Shown here one piece after another: positions 15,482 to 23,317 of a DNA stretch of 64,000 nucleotides. The stretch comes from an uncultured Litoreibacter sp. (GTDB lineage: Bacteria > Pseudomonadota > Alphaproteobacteria > Rhodobacterales > Rhodobacteraceae), in assembly GCF_947501785.1 (NCBI RefSeq), contig NZ_CANMXB010000001.1, positions 1,631,048 to 1,695,047 of the forward strand, written 5' to 3'. The translations under genes were made by a program, and so were the position numbers. The notes below the pieces were generated by a model. The model was not told where the DNA came from, did not search any database, and saw nothing but the letters and a program-made list of their open reading frames with translations. Each line of letters opens with the position of its first letter. The stretch's first letter is position 1.

Positions 15482-17752
15482 GCCGCATTTGGAATGGCCG
15501 CAGGAGGCGCAGGTCATGCACCCCTCGACCATGCGCAGATCGTACTGGCCGCAGCTGGGGCAGGCCTTGCCCCGCCGCTCACCCACAGCCACAACTTGGG
15601 CGGAGGGGTCTTGCTTCAGCCCCAGCCCCTCGCCGGCGATGAAACCGGTGGCAATCATGTGCTGCTCGATCACGCCGCCGATGGCCGCCAGGATCGAGGG
15701 GATATATTTCCCTTGCACCCAGGCCCCGCCGCGTGGATCAAACACCGCCTTCAGCTCTTCCACCACAAAAGACACGTCACCACCCCGCCGGAACACGGCT
15801 GAAATCATGCGCGTCAGCGCAACAGTCCAGGCAAAATGCTCCATGTTCTTGGAGTTGATAAACACTTCAAACGGCCGCCGGTGCCCGTTCAGCACAATGT
15901 CGTTCACCGTGATATACAGCGCATGCTCGCTATCGGGCCATTTCACCTTGTAGGTCTGCCCTTCCAGCTCCGCGGGCCGGTCCAGCGGCTCGGACATATA
16001 CACCACTTCGCCGCCCTCCGGCACAGCGACGGGTTTGTCATCTTCCGCTTCGTTTTGGCTGGAAATACTCAAAACCGACCCTGTCACATCATTGGGCCGG
16101 TAGGTTGTGCAGCCCTTACAACCCTGATCCCAGGCGGCCATGTAGACCTCCTTGAAATCGTCAAAGCTGATATCCTCGGGGCAGTTGATCGTCTTTGAAA
16201 TGGACGAATCCACCCATTTCTGCGCCGCCGCCTGCATCCGCACATGATCAAGCGGGGCCAATGTCTGGGCATTCACAAAATGGTCCGGCAGGTCCACATC
16301 ACCAAACTTTTCGCGCCACAGCTGCACCGCGTAATCGACCACCTCTTCCTCGGTCCGAGCCCCGTCTTTCTGCAACACCTTGCGCGTATAGGCATAAGCA
16401 AACACCGGCTCGATCCCCGAGGATACATTGCCCGCATACAAGGAAATCGTCCCCGTCGGCGCGATCGAGGTCAACAGCGCGTTACGAATACCATGCTCGC
16501 GAATGGCGTCACGCACGTCCGCGTCCATGTCCTGCATAGCCCCAGAGGCGAGGAATGCGTCAGCATCGAACAGCGGAAAAGCCCCTTTTTCGCGGGCCAA
16601 ATCGACCGACGCCAGATACGCGGCGCGGGCAATCGCGTGCAACCAGCGATCCGTCAGACGCGCCGCCTCCTCTGATCCATAGCGCGACCCAACCATCAAC
16701 AGCGCATCCGCCAACCCGGTCACGCCCAAGCCAATCCGGCGCTTGGCCAATGCCTCCTGCCGTTGCGCCTCCAACGGGAATTTCGATGCGTCCACCACAT
16801 TGTCCATCATTCGCACAGCGGTGCGCACCAAGTCGTCCAACGCCTCAACATCCAATTCCGCATGCGGCTCAAACGGCTCTGCCACCAGCCGCGCAAGGTT
16901 GATGGACCCCAATAGGCACGCACCGTAAGGCGGCAGAGGCTGTTCCCCGCACGGGTTGGTTGCCGCAATCGTTTCGCAATAGCTTAGGTTGTTGGCCTTG
17001 TTGATCCGGTCGATGAAAATCACGCCGGGTTCCGCAAAGTCATAGGTGGAGCGCATGATCAGGTTCCACAGGTCCAGCGCCTTGACGGTGCGCACGACCT
17101 CGCCACCAAAGACCAGATCCCACGACCCTTCCGCCTTCACCGCATCCATGAAGTCATCTGTGACCAGCACCGACAGGTTGAACATCCGCAACCGCGCCGA
17201 ATCCTGCTTGGCTGTGATGAAATCTTCAATGTCGGGGTGGTCACAGCGCATCGTGGCCATCATCGCACCGCGACGTGAACCCGCCGACATGATGGTGCGG
17301 CACATCGCGTCCCACACATCCATGAAGCTGAGCGGCCCTGAGGCATCCGCCGCCACCCCTTTCACACCGGCGCCCTTGGGCCGGATGGTCGAAAAATCAT
17401 ACCCAATCCCGCCGCCCTGCTGCATCGTCAGCGCGGCCTCTTTCAACATGTCAAAAATGCCGCCCATGCTGTCCGGGATCGTCCCCATCACGAAGCAATT
17501 GAACAAGGTCACAGACCGCTCGGTCCCCGCGCCTGCCGTGATCCGGCCTGCGGGTAGATATTTGAAATCTTCCAATGCCTCGTAGAACTTGCCTTCCCAC
17601 GCGGACGGGTCTTTCTCTGGCGCTGCCAATGCCCCCGCAATCCGTTTCCAACTGTCTTCCACGGTTACATCAATCGGCGTACCATCCGCTTCCTTGAAGC
17701 GGTACTTCATGTCCCAGATTTGGTCGGCAATGGGGGCAGCAAAACGGCTCAT
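15479..17752 (-). CDS. nrdJ: Adenosylcobalamin-dependent (class II) ribonucleotide reductase
   Basis: 757 residues. It reduces ribonucleotides to deoxyribonucleotides using vitamin B12. The active-site strand NPCGEQPLPPYGACLLGS (about residues 265-282), with the radical Cys and Glu, is present, as is FNCFVMGTIPDSMGG near residue 85. The C-terminus (about 590-757) has the TSCPD region and ends in a zinc-ribbon-like tail with ACPSCGQ, CMTCASCGHSKCG. The length fits the shorter class II group rather than the 1200-residue form. An AGGA ribosome site lies 8 bp upstream of ATG 17752. A consensus DnaA box lies about 90 bp upstream, which suggests cell-cycle control. Confidence 0.95.
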   Translation of the reverse strand: MSRFAAPIADQIWDMKYRFKEADGTPIDVTVEDSWKRIAGALAAPEKDPSAWEGKFYEALEDFKYLPAGRITAGAGTERSVTLFNCFVMGTIPDSMGGIFDMLKEAALTMQQGGGIGYDFSTIRPKGAGVKGVAADASGPLSFMDVWDAMCRTIMSAGSRRGAMMATMRCDHPDIEDFITAKQDSARLRMFNLSVLVTDDFMDAVKAEGSWDLVFGGEVVRTVKALDLWNLIMRSTYDFAEPGVIFIDRINKANNLSYCETIAATNPCGEQPLPPYGACLLGSINLARLVAEPFEPHAELDVEALDDLVRTAVRMMDNVVDASKFPLEAQRQEALAKRRIGLGVTGLADALLMVGSRYGSEEAARLTDRWLHAIARAAYLASVDLAREKGAFPLFDADAFLASGAMQDMDADVRDAIREHGIRNALLTSIAPTGTISLYAGNVSSGIEPVFAYAYTRKVLQKDGARTEEEVVDYAVQLWREKFGDVDLPDHFVNAQTLAPLDHVRMQAAAQKWVDSSISKTINCPEDISFDDFKEVYMAAWDQGCKGCTTYRPNDVTGSVLSISSQNEAEDDKPVAVPEGGEVVYMSEPLDRPAELEGQTYKVKWPDSEHALYITVNDIVLNGHRRPFEVFINSKNMEHFAWTVALTRMISAVFRRGGDVSFVVEELKAVFDPRGGAWVQGKYIPSILAAIGGVIEQHMIATGFIAGEGLGLKQDPSAQVVAVGERRGKACPSCGQYDLRMVEGCMTCASCGHSKCG

Positions 17753-17841
17753 GTCGCAATTCCTGGCAGCTAGGAAGAAGGGTTAGAACCCTACTAATTG
17801 CACGTCCACGGGTCAATGAAAATCAGGCAAAACGCGCCAAG

Positions 17842-17850
17842 TTATCCACA
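17842..17850. promoter_or_regulatory. Consensus DnaA box upstream of nrdJ
   Basis: TTATCCACA, identical to the strong DnaA 9-mer, lies about 90 bp upstream of nrdJ and 65 bp upstream of the divergent DUF1489 gene. DnaA is known to regulate nrdAB in E. coli through such sites. Here the same logic would act on a class II enzyme; that is inference. A second short inverted repeat, GGGTTAGAACCC (17780-17791), is closer to the nrdJ start. Confidence 0.55.
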
Positions 17851-17914
17851 ACCCATAGCCCTTGAAACCCTAAGCCACCGCAATATCATGTATATCTTGA
17901 AGCAGGGGTGAGTC

Positions 17915-18346
17915 GTGGCCAAGTTCATTAACTTGATAAAACTATCCGTCGGCACGGAATCGGTCGAAGGGCTGCAAGACTGGCATGATCGTCCCCGCCC
18001 TGCGGGCGAAGATCGCACGCCCCGTCATGTCACCCGCATGTGGCCCAAACGGGAGGCCGAATTGCTGAACGGCGGCTCGATTTACTGGGTGATAAAGGGC
18101 GTGGTTCAAGCCCGCCAACGCATCATCCGGCTGGATGAGGTCATCCGCTCCGACGGCATCCGCCGTTGCGGGCTGATCTTCGAGAACAAGCTCATCCGCG
18201 TCGAGAATATGACCAAACGTCCCTTCCAAGGCTGGCGTTACCTGCGCCCCGAGGACGCCCCCAGAGATCTGCCCGAACACCGATCCCGCGAGGAACAACT
18301 ACCTCCACAGCTCAGCGCCGCTCTGGCCGACATTGGGGTTCGTTGA
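17915..18346 (+). CDS. DUF1489 family protein
   Basis: 143 residues, starting at GTG 17915 after an AGCAGGGG ribosome site. The sequence has the family features HVTRMWPKREAELLNGGSIY and GIRRCGLIFENKLIRVE. DUF1489 is a conserved alphaproteobacterial family of unknown function. It has no signal peptide or membrane segment. It is divergent from nrdJ and shares its upstream gap. Confidence 0.88.
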   Translation: MAKFINLIKLSVGTESVEGLQDWHDRPRPAGEDRTPRHVTRMWPKREAELLNGGSIYWVIKGVVQARQRIIRLDEVIRSDGIRRCGLIFENKLIRVENMTKRPFQGWRYLRPEDAPRDLPEHRSREEQLPPQLSAALADIGVR

Positions 18347-18432
18347 CGACCGGCTAGCGACTGGTAGAGAAAACGCTGGACCGCTCTTATCAAAGGCTTG
18401 CGAATAGCACCCGCTCGCCAGGACGGGACCAT

Positions 18433-19128
18433 TCAATTCAGCGCCAATTTGGCCTTCAAAGCCGCCAGAAAGCCCGCATCTTCAGCGTTCAATTCCGAGG
18501 TCTTGGACGCAAACAAAGTCGCCTGCGATTTCAGCACCGGATCACCAGTCAAAATCTTCAAATGATTGGCCTCCAGCGTCGCGCCCGTCGACGTAATATC
18601 CGCCACAGCCTCCGCCGTCCCGTTCTTGATCGTCCCCTCGGTCGCGCCCTGGCTGTCGACCAGCTGGTAGTCGGCCACACCCGCCTCTTTCAGATGCTCG
18701 CGCACCAACCGGTGATACTTCGTCGCGATCCGCAGCCTAAATCCATGCTTGGCCCTGAAGCTCGCCGCCACCGCATCCAGATCATCCAGCGTGGACACAT
18801 CCGCCCAAAACCGTGGCACCGCAATAATCAGGTCTGCAAACCCGAACCCCAGTTCCACCAGCGTTTCAATCTGCTCGGACCAAAGCGGTATCTTCTCGCG
18901 CACCAAGTCGGTGCCGGTCACCCCCAGGTCAATCCGCCCCGCCGCCAGCTCCCGCGGAATTTCCCCCGCGCTCATCAAGATCAGTTCGACGCCTTCAACC
19001 CCCGAGACAGCACCCGCATATTCGCGGTCGGAACCTGTGCGTTCCAGCGTCACGCCCCGCGCACCAAACCAGGCAAACGTGTCTTCCATCAACCGGCCCT
19101 TGGAGGGCACACCCAGCTTCAAACTCAT
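18433..19128 (-). CDS. hisG: ATP phosphoribosyltransferase, short form, catalytic subunit
   Basis: 231 residues, the length of the short HisG form, which needs HisZ for activity. It catalyses the first step of histidine synthesis, ATP plus PRPP to phosphoribosyl-ATP. Visible motifs are GVPSKGRLMED at the N-terminus, DLGVTGTDLV near residue 68, and the PRPP-binding ADITSTGATLEANHL near residue 172. It overlaps hisZ by 4 bp (ATGA) and ends the hisS-hisZ-hisG operon. No long-form regulatory C-terminal domain is present, consistent with HisZ next door. Confidence 0.95.
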   Translation of the reverse strand: MSLKLGVPSKGRLMEDTFAWFGARGVTLERTGSDREYAGAVSGVEGVELILMSAGEIPRELAAGRIDLGVTGTDLVREKIPLWSEQIETLVELGFGFADLIIAVPRFWADVSTLDDLDAVAASFRAKHGFRLRIATKYHRLVREHLKEAGVADYQLVDSQGATEGTIKNGTAEAVADITSTGATLEANHLKILTGDPVLKSQATLFASKTSELNAEDAGFLAALKAKLALN

Positions 19129-20213
19129 GACGAGACCCTCAGCAACAATTCGGGCCGGATCACGCCACCCACCGCCGGTATCTCGCGCCCCTGCCCCAGC
19201 ACGTGGGTCAGCGCATCATAACGCCCCCCAGAAGCCACGGGTGCAGCGCCATTGACCGCAAAGCCAAAGACAAACCCATCGTAATACTCCATCGAGGTGC
19301 GCCCGTAGGATCCCTCGTAGGCCACAGCCTCCACGTCTACGCCACGCTGTTTCAACGCGTTCAACCGCTTCGCAAAGCCCTGCGCTGCCGGTTTGATCGC
19401 CGGGAATTGGTTCGCGATATCCGCCAATTCCCCCGCCGCTTGCGCGGCATCCGCCGAGATTGCCAACAACGCGCTGACCGCATTCAATTCTTCTTGCGGT
19501 ATGGGGGCAACCTGCATGTCCTCGCGCAACGCATTCAGCCTTGCCGAGACCTCGCCGGCACTGCGCAAGCCGATCTCTGGCCCCGCGCCCTTCACGATCT
19601 GGTCAACGTCGAGACCCTCAAGCGCGCCAATCAATTCCGCGCGCCCATCCGGCATATCGGCCTGCCCAGCAAACCGGTCCAACAAGGCGCGGAACCGCTT
19701 TGGACGCCAGATATGGCGCATCAGCGCGGCGCGGCGGCGCTCCGAGGTGGTCAGGCCCTGAACGGCAGCAATCAAAATACCGATATCGCCGATGGACGCC
19801 TGCAACGACGCATCTTTCAGCACATCCGAAAACAGCGAAAAGACCTCCGCATCCGCACTTGCGGGGTCTGTGCGATCAAACACCTCGTAGCCCACTTGCG
19901 TATACTCGCTGGCCCGGCCGGTGCCGGCTTCCTGCTTACGGAAAACTTCGCCCATGTAGGTGTAGCGCGCAGGCTCGGCGCCGTCTTCCATGTGGGCTTG
20001 TACGATGGGAACCGTGAAGTCCGGACGGAGCATCTGTTCCCCCAATACGGCGTCGGATGTCACATATGCCCGTGCGCGGATGTCTTCACCGTATAGATCA
20101 AGCAATAGGTCGGACGGCTGCAGAAGGTCAGCTTCGACAATTTGCGCCCCTGCCTCCTGAAACAGAGCGTACAACCGCATGGCTTCCGCCTTGATGTCGG
20201 ATTTCGAGGGCAC
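19125..20213 (-). CDS. hisZ: ATP phosphoribosyltransferase regulatory subunit
   Basis: 362 residues, a paralogue of the histidyl-tRNA synthetase catalytic core that lacks aminoacylation ability and pairs with short HisG. The motif-2-like segment ARYTYMGEVFRKQEAGTGRA (about residues 80-99) is visible. A degenerate class II motif 3 region is near YGRTSMEYYDGFVFGF. The start is GTG 20213, directly after the hisS stop, with GGAGG five bases upstream inside hisS. Operon position between hisS and hisG supports the call strongly. Confidence 0.92.
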   Translation of the reverse strand: MPSKSDIKAEAMRLYALFQEAGAQIVEADLLQPSDLLLDLYGEDIRARAYVTSDAVLGEQMLRPDFTVPIVQAHMEDGAEPARYTYMGEVFRKQEAGTGRASEYTQVGYEVFDRTDPASADAEVFSLFSDVLKDASLQASIGDIGILIAAVQGLTTSERRRAALMRHIWRPKRFRALLDRFAGQADMPDGRAELIGALEGLDVDQIVKGAGPEIGLRSAGEVSARLNALREDMQVAPIPQEELNAVSALLAISADAAQAAGELADIANQFPAIKPAAQGFAKRLNALKQRGVDVEAVAYEGSYGRTSMEYYDGFVFGFAVNGAAPVASGGRYDALTHVLGQGREIPAVGGVIRPELLLRVSS

Positions 20214-21680
20214 TTAGGCCTCCAGTATCTTTCGGATTTCAGCCACAAGGTCGCCGCGCTTGATCTCGAATTGCGCGGGCTGCTCTTTCCATTCTTCATG
20301 GGTGGCGGTTTCAGCGATCTTGGCCCCCAAGACGAGGTCCTTGATCTGCAGCACGCCTTTGTCAAATTCGTCCGACCCGGCGATTACTGCTACTGGCGCG
20401 TTGCGTTTATCCGCGTATTTTAGCTGGTTGCCGAAGTTCTTGGGGTTGCCCAGATAGACCTCCGCGCGGATGCCTTCGGCACGCAGCTCGCCCACCATCG
20501 CCTGATAGTCGGCCATGCGGTCGCGATCCATGACCGTGACGATTACCGGCCCGACCGTGTCTTTGGTCATCCGACCCTTTGCATGCAGCGCGGCCAACAG
20601 CCGGTCTACACCGATTGAGACGCCCGTCGCCGGAACTTCCTGCCCCGTGAACCGCTTCACCAGATCGTCGTAGCGTCCACCGCCCGCAACAGAACCAAAC
20701 TGGCGGGGGCGGCCCTTTTCGTCCTTGATTTCGAAGGTCAGTTCGGCCTCATAAACCGGGCCGGTGTAATAGCCCAGTCCACGCACGACGGACGGGTCAA
20801 TTTCAATGCGATCTGACCCGTAGCCTTGCGCATCCAGCAGCCCGGCGATCTGGCGCAACTCGCTGATGCCGTCTTGACCAATCGCCGAGTCCCCAACGGC
20901 GTCACGCAACCGCGCCAATGTGTCTTCCACATTCTCTTGCTTCGCCGTCAGAAACGCCAGCACCGGTGCGGCCTGGCTTTCGGACAAGCCAACACCGTCA
21001 ATTTCCGCGCCCGAGGCGTCGGTGCGCCCAACAGTCAGCAATTCGCGCACGCCGCGCTCGCCCACCTTGTCGAATTTGTCGATGGTGCGCAAAACGTCGT
21101 CGCGGCGGGGATCGTCGGCAAGGCCCATGACCTCCAACACGCCGTTCAGCACCTTGCGGTTGTTCACCCTCACCAGATAGTCCCCGCGCGGGATGCCGAC
21201 GCGCTCCAACACGTCCGCCAGCATCGCGCAAATCTCTGCATCCGCCGCGACCGAGCCAGACCCTACCGTGTCCGCATCACATTGGTAAAACTGCCGGAAC
21301 CGCCCCGGCCCGGGCTTCTCGTTGCGCCAAACCGGCCCCATCGCGAAGCGGCGATAGGGGGTAGGCAAATCATTGCGGTGCTGAGCAAACACGCGGGCCA
21401 GCGGTGCGGTCAAATCATAGCGCAGCGCCAGCCAGTCGGCCTCGTCTTCTTGCCATGCGAACACGCCTTCGTTGGGGCGGTCCACATCGGGTAGAAACTT
21501 GCCCAGCGCCTCGACCGTTTCCACGGCAGAGCTTTCCAGCGCGTCAAAGCCATAAAGCTCGTAAACAGCGGAAATCTCGTCCAGCATCGCCTTGCGCTGC
21601 GCCACTTCTGCGCCAAAATAGTCGCGGAACCCTTTCGGGGTTTCGGCCTTGGGGCGGGACTGTTTTTTCACTTTGGCCAT
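20214..21680 (-). CDS. hisS: Histidyl-tRNA synthetase
   Basis: 488 residues, class II synthetase charging tRNA-His in the cytoplasm. Motifs seen are PKGFRDYFG at the N-terminus, [20 protein letters not shown] (motif 2), the histidine A region [13 protein letters not shown], and motif 3 in [11 protein letters not shown]...[11 protein letters not shown]-terminal anticodon-binding domain follows (about 390-488). The open frame extends upstream to 21869, but this would cross the divergent slyX gene, so ATG 21680 (MAKVKKQ) is chosen. It is first in the hisS-hisZ-hisG operon. Confidence 0.95.
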   Translation of the reverse strand: MAKVKKQSRPKAETPKGFRDYFGAEVAQRKAMLDEISAVYELYGFDALESSAVETVEALGKFLPDVDRPNEGVFAWQEDEADWLALRYDLTAPLARVFAQHRNDLPTPYRRFAMGPVWRNEKPGPGRFRQFYQCDADTVGSGSVAADAEICAMLADVLERVGIPRGDYLVRVNNRKVLNGVLEVMGLADDPRRDDVLRTIDKFDKVGERGVRELLTVGRTDASGAEIDGVGLSESQAAPVLAFLTAKQENVEDTLARLRDAVGDSAIGQDGISELRQIAGLLDAQGYGSDRIEIDPSVVRGLGYYTGPVYEAELTFEIKDEKGRPRQFGSVAGGGRYDDLVKRFTGQEVPATGVSIGVDRLLAALHAKGRMTKDTVGPVIVTVMDRDRMADYQAMVGELRAEGIRAEVYLGNPKNFGNQLKYADKRNAPVAVIAGSDEFDKGVLQIKDLVLGAKIAETATHEEWKEQPAQFEIKRGDLVAEIRKILEA

Positions 21681-21762
21681 GGGCGCGCGTCCTGATCTGA
21701 AACTTATGGGTGGCAATAGCGAAGGGCTGGACGCAAGACAAGCAACCTGCCACATGGGGTCC

Positions 21763-21966
21763 ATGTCTGAGAACACCGAACTTGAAGAACAGCTGGCCCA
21801 TCTCACCAAAACGGTAGAGGAGATGTCCGACATCGTCGCGCGCCAAGAGAAAGAGATTTCCCTGCTCACTCACCGCGTCCGCACCTTGATGGAGCGGGAG
21901 GCTGAACGTCAGCAGGACGCCGGCGGCCATGTGGTTCTGGGCGACGAACGCCCGCCCCATTACTAA
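21763..21966 (+). CDS. slyX: SlyX family protein
   Basis: 67-residue small coiled-coil protein. The heptad-rich sequence [20 protein letters not shown] and the terminal PPHY are hallmarks of SlyX. The function is unknown. ATG 21763 is chosen because it begins the conserved part; ATG 21754 three codons earlier is also possible. It is divergent from hisS, and its stop overlaps the stop of the convergent Lrp gene by 3 bp. Confidence 0.88.
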   Translation: MSENTELEEQLAHLTKTVEEMSDIVARQEKEISLLTHRVRTLMEREAERQQDAGGHVVLGDERPPHY

Positions 21967-22421
21967 AGTGGTAACGCCGTGGTCGATTTGACGTCCTTCA
22001 GCACGAAACTGGACGTGACCGACCTGATATAGGGATTGCGCAGCAAATTGTGGGACATGAACTGTTCGTAGGCATCCACATCGTTGGTGCGGATTTTCAG
22101 CATATAATCCGCCTCCCCCGACACTTTCTGGCATTCCATGATCTGCGGCAGCCGTTGCACCAGTGACGTGAAGGCATTGACCGCCTCTTCGGTATGGTCA
22201 TGCAAGCTGACGCTGGCCAAAACGCAAAGCTTTGCATCAACCATGGCCGGATCCAGCACCGCGACGCGGGCCTTGATGACGCCGCTCGCCTCTAAATCCT
22301 GCAATTTGCGCCACAACGTGCTTTGCGCCATGCTGCAGCGGTCGGACAATTCTGCCAAAGACAGCGATGCATCGCGTTGCAGCTCCCGCAATATGGACAA
22401 TTCTTGATCTGATAATTTCAT
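21963..22421 (-). CDS. Lrp/AsnC family transcriptional regulator
   Basis: 152 residues. An N-terminal helix-turn-helix (about 1-60, LAELSDRCSMAQSTLWRKLQ) is followed by an AsnC-type ligand-binding domain (about 65-145). It is divergent from phenylalanine 4-hydroxylase with a 110-bp shared gap that contains a 12-bp palindrome. This suggests that it responds to phenylalanine or tyrosine and controls phhA (inference from context; Lrp-type regulators of aromatic amino-acid genes are known). Confidence 0.9.
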   Translation of the reverse strand: MKLSDQELSILRELQRDASLSLAELSDRCSMAQSTLWRKLQDLEASGVIKARVAVLDPAMVDAKLCVLASVSLHDHTEEAVNAFTSLVQRLPQIMECQKVSGEADYMLKIRTNDVDAYEQFMSHNLLRNPYIRSVTSSFVLKDVKSTTALPL

Positions 22422-22473
22422 ATGAGACAGTATTTCGGATTTTATTGCTCAAATCAAATGCCCCCTGCATGAG

Positions 22474-22485
22474 ATTTGGCCAAAT
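22474..22485. promoter_or_regulatory. Palindrome in the lrp-phhA divergent promoter
   Basis: ATTTGGCCAAAT, a perfect 12-bp palindrome, is flanked by GAG on the left and CTC four bases further on the right. It lies 47 bp upstream of the phhA ATG and 53 bp from the regulator's ATG. It is the best candidate for an Lrp-type operator in this gap. Confidence 0.5.
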
Positions 22486-22531
22486 TTCTCGGCTCTGCCG
22501 GTCAAAACTTGGGCAACCCAAGGAGATCGCC

Positions 22532-23317
22532 ATGCCGCTGAACCCAAACTATACCTCGAAAGCACCGGACGAGAACGGCATCTACAGCTACAGCCCCGAG
22601 GAACATGGTGTCTGGAAAGACCTGTTCACCCGTCAAATCGCCTACCTGCAGGACCACGCCTGCCAAGCCTATCTCGACGGCGTGGCGCGGCTTGGGTTGT
22701 CCGCACTGCATATCCCGCAGGTCACATCACTCGATGCAAAGCTTGCCGAACTGACCGGCGCAGGCGTCAAAGGCGTCGCGGCGTTGATCCCACAGGACGA
22801 GTTCTCGACCCTGCTGTCCAATCGCAAATTCCCGGTCGCCACCTTCATCAGAACGCGCGAGGATATGGAGTATCTGGAAGAACCCGACATCTTCCACGAA
22901 GTGTTCGGCCACTCCCCCATGCTGACGAACGAGCCCTTTTGCCAGTTCATGGAACGCTTCGGGGCCTTGGCGCTGAACCTGCCGAAAGAGCACCTCAAAC
23001 ACCTGTTCCGCCTGTTCTGGTTCACCATCGAATTCGGGATGATCCGAGAAAGCGGCGCGTTGAAAGCCTTTGGCGCGGGTATCATGTCTTCCCCGTCGGA
23101 GGCAGAATACGCGACATCCGGCGAAGCGGAGATGGTCGAATTCGACCTGATGACGGTGCTGCGCACGCCCTACCGCATAGACATCGTCCAGCCGGTCTAT
23201 TTTGTGATCGATAGTTTCGAGCAGTTGGTGGACACGCTGGACCAAGACATTGAGGCCGCAATTGTTGCTGCAAAAGCCGCGGGCGATTTACCCGCCAGGT
23301 TCGATCTGGTTGCCTAA
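22532..23317 (+). CDS. phhA: Phenylalanine 4-hydroxylase
   Basis: 261 residues, the usual size of the bacterial single-domain enzyme. It converts phenylalanine to tyrosine with O2 and a pterin cofactor. The iron-binding facial triad is intact: His122 and His127 in FHEVFGHSP and Glu167 in FTIEFGMI. The start ATG 22532 has an AGGAG ribosome site 6 bp upstream; the open frame continues upstream only through promoter sequence. It is divergent from an Lrp regulator. Its stop overlaps that of convergent dnaE. No pterin recycling gene (phhB) is in the window. Confidence 0.95.
   Translation: MPLNPNYTSKAPDENGIYSYSPEEHGVWKDLFTRQIAYLQDHACQAYLDGVARLGLSALHIPQVTSLDAKLAELTGAGVKGVAALIPQDEFSTLLSNRKFPVATFIRTREDMEYLEEPDIFHEVFGHSPMLTNEPFCQFMERFGALALNLPKEHLKHLFRLFWFTIEFGMIRESGALKAFGAGIMSSPSEAEYATSGEAEMVEFDLMTVLRTPYRIDIVQPVYFVIDSFEQLVDTLDQDIEAAIVAAKAAGDLPARFDLVA

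Noticed and set aside
17753-17914. Cobalamin riboswitch ahead of nrdJ
   Set aside because: The 162-bp gap is too short for a full cobalamin riboswitch plus promoter and lacks a recognisable B12-box sequence.
21681-21869. Upstream extension of hisS
   Set aside because: It would cross the divergent slyX gene; the conserved synthetase begins at 21680.
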